Part shown: positions 33,201-40,142 of the stretch, piece by piece | Layout: the number at the start of each line of letters is the position of its first letter | Numbering within the stretch: the stretch's first letter is position 1 | DNA from: a virus | IMG/VR virus record: IMGVR_UViG_3300025141_013818 | Coordinates: 1-41,310 of that record | Length of the DNA stretch: 41,310 bases | Direction: 5' to 3' (one strand) | The notes under the pieces: generated by a model | What the model saw: only the letters and a program-made list of their open reading frames with translations | What the model was told of the DNA's origin: nothing | Database searches by the model: none | Position numbers and translations under genes: made by a program

Positions 33201-36200
33201 CGCAAACGTTCGGACGCCTACTTACTCATAAATTTATGGAGAAGTTTAACAAGTACGCGGTTACTAGTGCGGAACAAGCAGAAATAGACTCTATGGAAGC
33301 TGCTTTGTCGACATATTGTTATTCTGCTTTACAGTTCGCCTATTCGGGTCAAATGTTCATGAAACTTAAGAATTCTCGTTTACACAAACGAAAGTTTATG
33401 AAAAAATTGTGGGATAAAATTCTCAAAAGCCCGTTAAATAGTAGCAAAGTAGACCCAGAATGTCAAGAGGTGTTTGATCAACTTGGTATCACACCACAAT
33501 CTGATAAGGACGATGTTGAAACAGATTTCTTTAACTTAAGTGAAGTGAAGCCAAAGATAATGAAGATGTATAAGAATACTCTCTGCAAGGATCTCTACGA
33601 GGGCACACAAGAAGAGAGTTCTGTTAAAAAATCGTTATTTAACGGTGTAATTAAATTAATAATTAAAGTCTATTCATTAGAAATGTGCCTATCGGGTATC
33701 ATATCCTGGGATAGTTTTGATATTTCTGACATTTACAGAGACGACTTGATGGTTAAAATCATTGTCAAAAACATCAAGAAAGATTTTGATATTGATATAA
33801 TTTCTTATTATGCCAACGAGGTCATAAAGAATGAATTGCCCGAAGCACAGGCTGATTTATTCCTGGAACGTAGTTCATTAGAGTACTTAATTGAAAAAGA
33901 AAGTAAAAGTATTGCTGATACAGTTAAGAAGATCTTCAAGTTTGGAACGCCATTATCTACTGACTTAAAGTTAAATACGGTGAAGAATTCCAATCCGGAT
34001 TTTGTTACACAATATCAAAGCCGGTTTGGGAAATATGATCCGGAAGACCCTAATAGTTTTAATCCCGCTTTACGCAAAGGCTTATTTGATCAGTCACGGC
34101 ACGAGTATGTCGTCGACGCGGAATTAGAAAATAATATTTACACAATGAATTATGGTGGTAATAAGAGTGAATTATATAATTCAGCCGTCGCGACCGATAA
34201 CAGTGCAGGCGATCCTTTTGACCTGTTTGGACTCAAACATCATGATAGGAACAAATCGCGATTTCACTCTCTACCCATGACATTTCATCCATTTATTAAT
34301 AATGATGAAAATATTGATCTTGGGGCATATAAACAATTGACAGTGCCTTATTTAGGGGCGGGCAGCGCCACTTCTGAACCATTAAACGACTATAAATTAG
34401 AATATATAAGAAAACGCAATGCGCAAAGGAACATACTTGGCAATGCTGATCCGTTTGGGAAAGAAAGTTTCCAAGAAGTGTTGTATGGCAATGACCTGAA
34501 TGCTAAATTGGGCAATATTACTTTTCAACCTTATGTCCGCGTTGAGGAAATATCTTTAGATGAGGCTTCAAAATATAGTGTAACAAAGTGGATTAAGGGC
34601 GGCCAAGTTACCGAGCCATGCGAAGATGCCTCAACCATAACATTTGACATGTCTGATTATTTGGATGACATGTTTGAATATTTCAATTCTGTACGCTTAG
34701 ACAGTGGTAATATATTTGGATGTCACCTATATGAGTATATCCCGCTATCTGCTTGGAGTTATTTTTATAGCAATTTATTTATGGAATATCTTGAGTCTGT
34801 TGTCGACGAATCAACCGGATTAAAGCCTTTAAAAGAATTGTATGATGAATACGGTCTTAAGCCTTTCTTTAAAAAAGTGTGTTATGGCCTGCGAATGACT
34901 TATTCGACAAATGCCCTTACTCATAATTCTGGCTTCATGAATATAATAGACCGTGAACTTTCTGCGCCGGCATCGACGGGCCCTTATGCTAATAGTCTGA
35001 AGAAAGTAAAATCTCTTTATTCACATAGGCCACACATGTCTGGTTTGCAAGATCTTGAGGAAAGGCGATTATCAAGTGAATTACAAATACCTATCGCCGA
35101 GGTTGAGAGAGAAATCCACTCAGTGGAAAGAAGCCAATCGTTTACTCTAGGCAACAATAAAAAACTTATTCCAATGTCTGAATTGGGAAGCTATTACAGT
35201 TTAAAGAATTCAGATATTGGATCGTTTAATGCCCTATCTGGAAATGATGCAGCAATGAAATTTTTGGTTAATAATCCACAACAATTTTTCTATAAGAATG
35301 TTGCGCAAGGGCTGCTTGGTGAAATGAAGAGAACACCAGAATTTAGGCTATTGTTCGATCATTTATTACCAATGCAGCGATACATGGCAATGGCCTTCTT
35401 ATATTCTGGAGAAGGCATGTCAAAATTTATTCCAGAACCAACAGATGTTTTGGATGAAACCAAAAACTCTCTTAAAATGATGATGGAGACGCTATTAAAC
35501 GCGGATGATTACAAGTATTTACCTGAGCCCGTTAAAAATGCAATACCAAACTTAGAAATGCGTAAGGCCGGCGGAACTCGTGGTTTAGAGTCGGATGTTA
35601 CCAAGCAAATGCTTATGTTATTACTTAAAGCACCCTTACTAGTTCTTAAGGGTTTTGTTGAGGCTACAGATCCCGCAGTTATGTTAGCAAGAAAGATTGT
35701 TGAAATTACCAATACAATCGCGCAAACTACATTTGCCGCAATTGATGCTAGCCTACAGGCAGCAAAAGCAGCGCAGGATGGCATTGTTAGTGGTGCTGAG
35801 GCCTCAATGATGCAATTGGAGATGACTGCTCAATTTGCTTTATCTGCGTTAGGGAGTTTAAAAAACGCCCTCCCGGGCGAACTAAGCAACGCAGTAAGTC
35901 TTCCGGAAGAAGGCGCGCCAGTTGCTGACTGGGAGATAAGCATCGAGGATCCTCCGGCGGACGCATTGGCCGGCAATGAAGAAGAATGGGAGAAATTCAA
36001 AGAGTCATTTAACGAGCTAAGTGCTATGATCACAGATTACAAAGCGTTTAAATCGGAATATGAAATAGCCAAGGCAAAGGCTGATGAGATACAACAAGAT
36101 ATTCAGAACGTTAAAGAAGATGCAAAAGAGGTTTTTGATTCTATCTTCAATTCACCATACTTAGTACCTGGGATGTGGGCAGCAATGCTACCCTCAATGA

Positions 36201-36364
36201 TTCCTTTCGGCGGCGGCATCGTTCCACCTCCATTTTTCGCCGGCCCGCCGAGCACAGTTCCTGGTATGATTTACATCGCGTTACTACTTATAGATGCAAT
36301 AGAAGAAAAAACTCACGATGATACATATACTGACGATTCGCCAAATTGTGAAGAGGAACTATAA
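27287..36364 (+). CDS. giant structural protein of the tail/baseplate, 3025 residues
   Basis: One uninterrupted frame of 9 kb. No single family explains it. The N-terminal 140 residues are beta-rich (TPGDRIYGWEDEGYEF). A beta-sandwich-like part lies around 765-825. An EF-hand follows at D837-E848 (D-x-N-x-D-G-x-V...E), then cysteine-bearing helices. A helical stretch (about 2880-2955) precedes a hydrophobic Pro/Gly/Met segment (about 2963-3000) like a membrane-insertion region. It could be a tape-measure or a large baseplate/tail-fibre component. Position between the spike and gp25-like genes favours the baseplate, while its size and hydrophobic end also fit a tape measure. No peptidase motif seen. 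Confidence 0.7.
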   Translation: MTTIEKILPPADAPLPPSLFVSDPTLEAQLQPTSDHYIGELEVPEDGDPYLPVRLAPTPGDRIYGWEDEGYEFIESSVLDKYRPDTLPIGYPITITEVVVSNTGTWVGFVYDDPSEPNEEDTNQSYSGRLVYTHAKYLRVKQSARPLPYVSKKIIPELEASSVALPGLDPVDPMLQNWLKLRPNDVRLSYYDFYHYNVETFGEKLTYTSNFIATNPVARYTEGHFYFILGELPRESEQEVVNSISDTGIAEEEQIEEGKKQSSYKTYSAIKQVAWDNLMDYLGKNTTGGNQQLRDELYENHFVLAASKVNTNSANPNNQKMLFAIRASYLDAIPDTRRLYSRDFAEDSEFYSGKNYAITLSLKDIEVICTEISNIFKKIKSKIKSSAKKVVNLDDSDYDLGIQIEVIEEFPKILNDFLIRQTYPGSTNQDFVSSLLKTGIKTSDDHLVQLGIKDNGLTGAGVRETVSYVLFSPDPKTLEDEESANFNLFHFDPFLEEDSQSPPRSAIALRIGLPRIREELAGIYGTRALHMILSYNNVKSILANERQALYDNWPEFLTRYCVPPLKIYLADDPAKVSKGKLNCDELIKRLNASGPNVGVEEKLIQEQIYNSPECMEKYFNQFKKDTPATSPELTKKGLEKKSEEMDPKKNDFSENEYFKILYTGFFNVLDPQALISLILACIQKKLGMPLTAEAICEAAIIQLLNSLGIEQIEKIMIVNAMLDIDNPSSQAVIEALGHAPNPAAAPKGAAYSTTVSGQPTGEYSKTAAGPGTVINNEGTTAFEYEIILVAGGTKSIEVAPGESYTLKPGEHTIHFTPILDESYQSAPIATAMAASADFNKDGVVTKEELEQYQKQITLIEIVKNLEKTGGFVSLVPAPGYQREVIDSERDRLLELGYTKKEADAILVNTGFLVLSEDINQNSERLDIGGLDLGPLGPVRTPSVIRAAEQDAQNWLAWMKRVVDLQGICELIVGSVLDGLQDLLTDPVGFLGNFGDGWWEDFVEKLKRQFSFPTPSMAFPDSLPTDSRMGDFYEQIFKSILAALSQMLGQMVQMVIREALDKCLEENDDLGPGPNPTTSRPTIPLPTLQRMNLPTINGVPDADIVAWMKDILDNLSTGQLCALLREDASKQTLYDCLERTKAFWPNVFENGVNTIYEIRVIFAKIGEELNLDICTVLQPSSPVIGDICDAAFDSDARCEELQKAGLTKEECEAQIEKELNDLKQKVLGLSELAFPSANPLGGMPTSPCAMGGSFQIPPGVEHTMSRVTDNMLDTLKRSLLDDLNALKFFSMPPRAILAANDPDEMKKAQQMFVDAVKNPFTVECLAFIGDVRSFETQDIISYGLSYNRYLHYGDHTTKGENITDSDIGEVLDGYFLEWQDKHNNPENLRESENLRPITIDAGYPFIETAIAHPLFDYQENFLYFSNWAASFEGATHAEKELGQKITDALQENIKPLNLHNLIYTPKMLRDFRGFGSIEGDWDSDSRLVPGIPSPQGPAGGHDAAQSKWNKNNNYLSNYYSLDTKLKDIHPDPLVWLVMLRNFTGILHSTSVGTLGDGFWDPGNQFWDQQANITPWSTYLTQSAGLRRLYEIQKSSKFESEIIARCFIELTVAEAIGLEDDRVKKLYPNLATPISSAEGVIFTRSWQMTSVLSWEKPLEGSPLPELTTQTWFSGTTESGDVGSNTTGLELPSFMPLYLVFKQVFRDPDSPLNASAGEMIDYFSLREEPVSPELLESLQTDSAYSNKDKYRYPRAFDANANSDNIFQAHSMMELYSNFNPNILLYDMPFTETIAAGLDGKAKTTEILDALSGKYSTNDQIGALLDSIKSSKSKETLLYQNVHPGISDKLAKLTSPPSDISTVVKAPIRRTSDDNIPPDPLSHGFTDPNGIAEESKIVNPRYNFNFGKRYSSDVEGLVNNIYGGKFNGLDSTVKNYQTIIPQSEEIKNEFIASGFMVDQAPSPDGPWKLDPYNHKAQTFGRLLTHKFMEKFNKYAVTSAEQAEIDSMEAALSTYCYSALQFAYSGQMFMKLKNSRLHKRKFMKKLWDKILKSPLNSSKVDPECQEVFDQLGITPQSDKDDVETDFFNLSEVKPKIMKMYKNTLCKDLYEGTQEESSVKKSLFNGVIKLIIKVYSLEMCLSGIISWDSFDISDIYRDDLMVKIIVKNIKKDFDIDIISYYANEVIKNELPEAQADLFLERSSLEYLIEKESKSIADTVKKIFKFGTPLSTDLKLNTVKNSNPDFVTQYQSRFGKYDPEDPNSFNPALRKGLFDQSRHEYVVDAELENNIYTMNYGGNKSELYNSAVATDNSAGDPFDLFGLKHHDRNKSRFHSLPMTFHPFINNDENIDLGAYKQLTVPYLGAGSATSEPLNDYKLEYIRKRNAQRNILGNADPFGKESFQEVLYGNDLNAKLGNITFQPYVRVEEISLDEASKYSVTKWIKGGQVTEPCEDASTITFDMSDYLDDMFEYFNSVRLDSGNIFGCHLYEYIPLSAWSYFYSNLFMEYLESVVDESTGLKPLKELYDEYGLKPFFKKVCYGLRMTYSTNALTHNSGFMNIIDRELSAPASTGPYANSLKKVKSLYSHRPHMSGLQDLEERRLSSELQIPIAEVEREIHSVERSQSFTLGNNKKLIPMSELGSYYSLKNSDIGSFNALSGNDAAMKFLVNNPQQFFYKNVAQGLLGEMKRTPEFRLLFDHLLPMQRYMAMAFLYSGEGMSKFIPEPTDVLDETKNSLKMMMETLLNADDYKYLPEPVKNAIPNLEMRKAGGTRGLESDVTKQMLMLLLKAPLLVLKGFVEATDPAVMLARKIVEITNTIAQTTFAAIDASLQAAKAAQDGIVSGAEASMMQLEMTAQFALSALGSLKNALPGELSNAVSLPEEGAPVADWEISIEDPPADALAGNEEEWEKFKESFNELSAMITDYKAFKSEYEIAKAKADEIQQDIQNVKEDAKEVFDSIFNSPYLVPGMWAAMLPSMIPFGGGIVPPPFFAGPPSTVPGMIYIALLLIDAIEEKTHDDTYTDDSPNCEEEL
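31811..31844. repeat. 14-bp perfect inverted repeat inside the giant gene
   Basis: AAGAATAATAATTA (31811-31824) and TAATTATTATTCTT (31831-31844) are exact inverted copies around a 6-nt loop. It lies within coding sequence for N/Y/S-rich residues near 1512, at the boundary of a GC-rich patch. The stem is AT-rich, so it is weak in RNA, but the symmetry is unusual. Confidence 0.7.
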
Positions 36365-36374
36365 GGAGTAATTA

Positions 36375-36752
36375 ATGAACGGAATAGGGCCAGAACTACC
36401 GCTTAACAGAGATCATCGTTTTGGACTATTTTCTCTAATTACCAATTATAGGGATGAAGTAAGGCAAAATTTTAAAAATTTACTTCTTACCGCACCCGGA
36501 GAGCGCGTGATGATACCAGACTTCGGCGTAGGACTTAGGCACTTTTTGTTCGAACCATCTCCTCAAGCAATTCCTGGAATAAGACAAAGGATAAGTTCGC
36601 AAGTAGCAAAATTTATGCCGTATATAAAAATCAATAAACTGCAATTTAATTCAAGCAAAGATTCACATGCTTTATCCATATTCATTGAATTTGATGTGCC
36701 AAGTATTAACCTTTCAACTTCTATGGTCCTTCAGTCCGAGGATGTTAACTAA
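36375..36752 (+). CDS. baseplate wedge protein, gp25-like
   Basis: 125 residues, preceded by AAGGAG. FGLFSLITNYRDEVRQNF, LLLTAPGERVMIPDFGVGLR and FLFEP are the GPW/gp25 family core, including the T-x-x-G-E-R and PDFG turns. Family members (T4 gp25, P2 gpW, T6SS TssE) form part of the wedge that nucleates the sheath. Followed after 2 bp by the gp6-like gene, the usual pairing. Confidence 0.9.
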   Translation: MNGIGPELPLNRDHRFGLFSLITNYRDEVRQNFKNLLLTAPGERVMIPDFGVGLRHFLFEPSPQAIPGIRQRISSQVAKFMPYIKINKLQFNSSKDSHALSIFIEFDVPSINLSTSMVLQSEDVN

Positions 36753-36754
36753 TC

Positions 36755-38551
36755 ATGTCGAAAAAAGATAAAAAACTAATAAGATACACAAACAGGGAAT
36801 TTAATTCTATTAAAGAGGGTTTAATAGAATATACAAAAAGATATTATCCGGACATACATAAAGATTTTTCAGACGCATCATTTGGTTCCCTGATGCTTGA
36901 TACAGTTGCGTATGTGGGTGACACGCTTTCTTTTTATTTGGATTATCAAGCAAATGAGTCGTTTTTAGATACAGCCATAGAATATGATAATGTGGTCCGC
37001 CTAGGCGAACAAGTTGGTTATAAACAACCTTTGAGAGCTAATTCGTTTGGAACAGTAGTAATATATATATTGGCGCCCGTTATAACAACTGGCGCAGCCC
37101 CAGATACAAATTATCTTCCGGTGTTGGCCAGGGGAACAAAGTTCTCTTCCGATTCAGGTCAAGCATTTTCTTTAATTGATGATATAGATTTTGCGAATCC
37201 CAACAATGAAATTGTCGTGGCCACGGCGAACGATGCCGACGGCACGCCGACTGCTTTTGCTGTCAAGGCCTACGGGAGGGTAATATCTGGAGAAGAAGAA
37301 CAAGAAATAGTAAATGTTGGCGATTTTACTAGATTTTTAACAATTCCGCTTTCAGATCCAAACATAACAGAAATAGTTTCTATCGTAGATGCAGAAGGGC
37401 ACGAATATTTTGAAGTAGACTACCTTTCGCAGGACACAGTGTTCAGATCTGTTGTTAACAAAGACCCAGCAACACGGGATTATGTACCAAATATTATTGT
37501 AACCACATCAGTTCCGCGCCGCTTTGTTACCTTTAACAGAAATGGTAGAATAGAAGTTAAGTTTGGTTATGGCTCTGACTCAGCGCTAAAAACGGACAAT
37601 ATTTCACACCCCTCCAATATCGTCTTAAAGATGCACGGCCGCGGTTACGAGACGGACGAGAGCCTAGATCCATCTAAATTATTAGTAACTGATAAATTTG
37701 GTATTGCGCCGGCTAACACGACACTTACAATAACATACAGAAAAAATACTTCTGACAATGTTAATGTCGCTACTCGCGGACTTTCTTCGGTGGTTGACCC
37801 TATATTTGTTTTTGGTGAGAACGCGACGAATTCAAGTTCGATTTCTTTCGTTAGAGAGAGTCTTGAAGTTGTTAATGATGCGCCTATAACTGGTGATGTA
37901 AGTTTGCCGACGATTAACGAACTAAAACAAAGAGTTAATGATATTTTTGCATCTCAAAATAGGGCGGTTACATCTGACGACTATGAGGCCTTAATTTACA
38001 GAATGCCAGCTAAATTTGGCCGCTTGAAGCGCGCAAGAATTGTGAGAGACCACGATTCCTTTAAAAGAAACCTTAATTTATATCTTTTATCGGAAGACAC
38101 AGATAGAAATTTAATCACGAGCAGCCAAGTATTGAAAAATAACGTGAAAACCTGGCTTAACCATTACAGAATGATAAACGACACTATTGATATTCTAGAT
38201 CCTAAAATTGTTAATATTGCAATCAAGTTTTCAGCAGTAGTGGATTATTCTGAAGACAAGTTTGAAGCATTAAATGCCGCGATTACTGAAATTCAGAATA
38301 TGTTCTTAGAGAAGATGGATATTGGACAGCCTCTTTATATTACCAATATTTACGACAGACTAAATAATCTAGACGAAATTGTTGATGTAACAAGTGTGGA
38401 AATAGAAAATAAAGCTGGTGCACTGTACTCAGATAGTTCTATCAACATAGACCAATATATTTCCGCTGATGGTAGAATACTCTATGCACCAGAAAATGTC
38501 ATATATGAATTAAAATATCCTGCTTTAGATATTAAGGGGACAATTATATAA
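36755..38551 (+). CDS. baseplate wedge protein, gp6/baseplate J-like
   Basis: 598 residues. RYTNREFNSIKEGLIEYTKRYYPD and ASFGSLMLDTVAYVGDTLSFYLDYQANESFLDTA are typical of the N-terminal half of gp6/J proteins. The C-terminal half has DYEALIYRMPAKFGRLKRARIV and IYDRLNNLDEIVDV, as in baseplate J. The protein forms the inner ring of the wedge with gp25. The stop overlaps the next start (TAATG). Confidence 0.9.
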   Translation: MSKKDKKLIRYTNREFNSIKEGLIEYTKRYYPDIHKDFSDASFGSLMLDTVAYVGDTLSFYLDYQANESFLDTAIEYDNVVRLGEQVGYKQPLRANSFGTVVIYILAPVITTGAAPDTNYLPVLARGTKFSSDSGQAFSLIDDIDFANPNNEIVVATANDADGTPTAFAVKAYGRVISGEEEQEIVNVGDFTRFLTIPLSDPNITEIVSIVDAEGHEYFEVDYLSQDTVFRSVVNKDPATRDYVPNIIVTTSVPRRFVTFNRNGRIEVKFGYGSDSALKTDNISHPSNIVLKMHGRGYETDESLDPSKLLVTDKFGIAPANTTLTITYRKNTSDNVNVATRGLSSVVDPIFVFGENATNSSSISFVRESLEVVNDAPITGDVSLPTINELKQRVNDIFASQNRAVTSDDYEALIYRMPAKFGRLKRARIVRDHDSFKRNLNLYLLSEDTDRNLITSSQVLKNNVKTWLNHYRMINDTIDILDPKIVNIAIKFSAVVDYSEDKFEALNAAITEIQNMFLEKMDIGQPLYITNIYDRLNNLDEIVDVTSVEIENKAGALYSDSSINIDQYISADGRILYAPENVIYELKYPALDIKGTII

Positions 38552-40119
38552 TGGCTATTAAGAAGTATATCGCAGACAAAGACAACACAATAACCAATGC
38601 TTATCAACTGGATATATCCACTCGGGGCACTGGTTCGAACATGGGTGCTTCTGATATTCTTGAGGTGTTTTCAATATATGGCCAGCAAACCTTAACATCT
38701 TCTGCTGACACCGGCTCTGTAGAATTATCCCGCGCTTTACTTCAATTTCCAGTGTCAACTATATCAGCAGACCGAACTGCCAACACGATTCCCGGCTCAG
38801 GCAGTGTTAGTTTTTATTTAAGAATGTTTAACGCCCGCCATTCTGAGCAACTTCCGAAGAGTTTTACAGTTAATGTTTTGGCTGTATCACAATCTTGGGA
38901 GGAAGGCACCGGACTGGATATGGAGGGTTATACTGACAAAACAAAAGATGCTATCGATGGTTCGAACTGGACCAACCGTGCAAAAGCAACTGCCTGGGGC
39001 AAGCAAGGCGGCGAATATCACTCCTCTTCATATACTGCCGCCCAGACGATGCCCAACTACACATATACTTTTAGCGAGGGTTATGAAGATGTAGAACTGG
39101 ACATTACCGCAATGGTAGAGGAGTGGGTCGCGACAACACAGACGAACCATGGTCTTGGTGTATTTCTAACAGCCAGTTACGAGGGCTATGTTTCTAATTT
39201 TAATGGTTTGGATGATGGCCCAATTCTACATAATCCCGATGGTCAAAAGAAAAGCTTTTATACAAAGCGTTTCTTTTCACGGTCAAGTGAATTTTTCTTC
39301 AAAAAACCTGCAATTGAGGCGAGATGGGATTCAAGAACAAAAGACCAGCGAGGCACATTTTATTATAGTAGTTCCCTTGCTCCAGCAGTCGACAACTTAA
39401 ATACAATATATCTATATAACTACGTTCGAGGGGAGCTTAAAAATATCCCGGCAGTTGGAACAAGTCCAATTTTGGTTAGTATATACTCTGGATCTTCTGA
39501 TGATACCGCCCCAAACGGCTCAAAATTAGCTTTAAGTGCCGGCGGCGATGTAGCATCTGGTGGGGATTTAAATGTAACCGGTGGCTGGTCCTCTACTGGT
39601 GTTTACACTGCTTCTTTTGCCTACACAGGATCTTCCACATTAAAGACAATCTACGATGTTTGGCACAGTGGCAGCGTTGAATACAATACCGGCTCGATTC
39701 GGCCAAAAACACTATCTTCTCCAAATTGGAATCAATATGACCAATATGTGACGAAGATTACGAATTTGAAGCCCAAATATGTTAAAAACGAACAAGCGAG
39801 GTTTAGAGTGTTTGCTCGTCCTCGCAATTGGAGCCCGAATATTTATTCCGTTGCTTCAAGAGATATTGAGAACACGATTATTCCAAGCGCATCTTACGAA
39901 ATTCTTCGTATGGTCGACGAGCATACAGTAATTAATAATTCAACTGGCAGCGCAACTATGCATACTTATTTATCATATGATGTATCTGGAAGTTATTTTG
40001 ATTTAGATATGTCATTATTAGAACCTGGCTACCTATACGGGATTAAGATGGCTTATTATGTCGCAGGACAATGGAGAGAACAAGAAGAAGTGTTCAAATT
40101 TAGAGTTGAAGATAATTAG
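38551..40119 (+). CDS. DNRLRE-like virion protein, possible carbohydrate-binding
   Basis: 522 residues. From residue 1: YIADKDNTITNAY, then LSRALLQFPVSTI, FTVNVLAVSQSWEEGTGL, VELDITAMVEEWV and NHGLGVFLTA. The chain of strand motifs, W-E-E-G and D-I-T...V-x-x-W resembles DNRLRE/CBM-like beta-sandwich domains that often bind polysaccharides. Residues after about 290 form further S/T/G/Y-rich beta domains. Likely a baseplate-periphery or surface protein recognising host glycans. Family call by pattern only. Confidence 0.6.
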   Translation: MAIKKYIADKDNTITNAYQLDISTRGTGSNMGASDILEVFSIYGQQTLTSSADTGSVELSRALLQFPVSTISADRTANTIPGSGSVSFYLRMFNARHSEQLPKSFTVNVLAVSQSWEEGTGLDMEGYTDKTKDAIDGSNWTNRAKATAWGKQGGEYHSSSYTAAQTMPNYTYTFSEGYEDVELDITAMVEEWVATTQTNHGLGVFLTASYEGYVSNFNGLDDGPILHNPDGQKKSFYTKRFFSRSSEFFFKKPAIEARWDSRTKDQRGTFYYSSSLAPAVDNLNTIYLYNYVRGELKNIPAVGTSPILVSIYSGSSDDTAPNGSKLALSAGGDVASGGDLNVTGGWSSTGVYTASFAYTGSSTLKTIYDVWHSGSVEYNTGSIRPKTLSSPNWNQYDQYVTKITNLKPKYVKNEQARFRVFARPRNWSPNIYSVASRDIENTIIPSASYEILRMVDEHTVINNSTGSATMHTYLSYDVSGSYFDLDMSLLEPGYLYGIKMAYYVAGQWREQEEVFKFRVEDN

Positions 40120-40142
40120 TTGTATAGGTAGTTGGGAAACAA

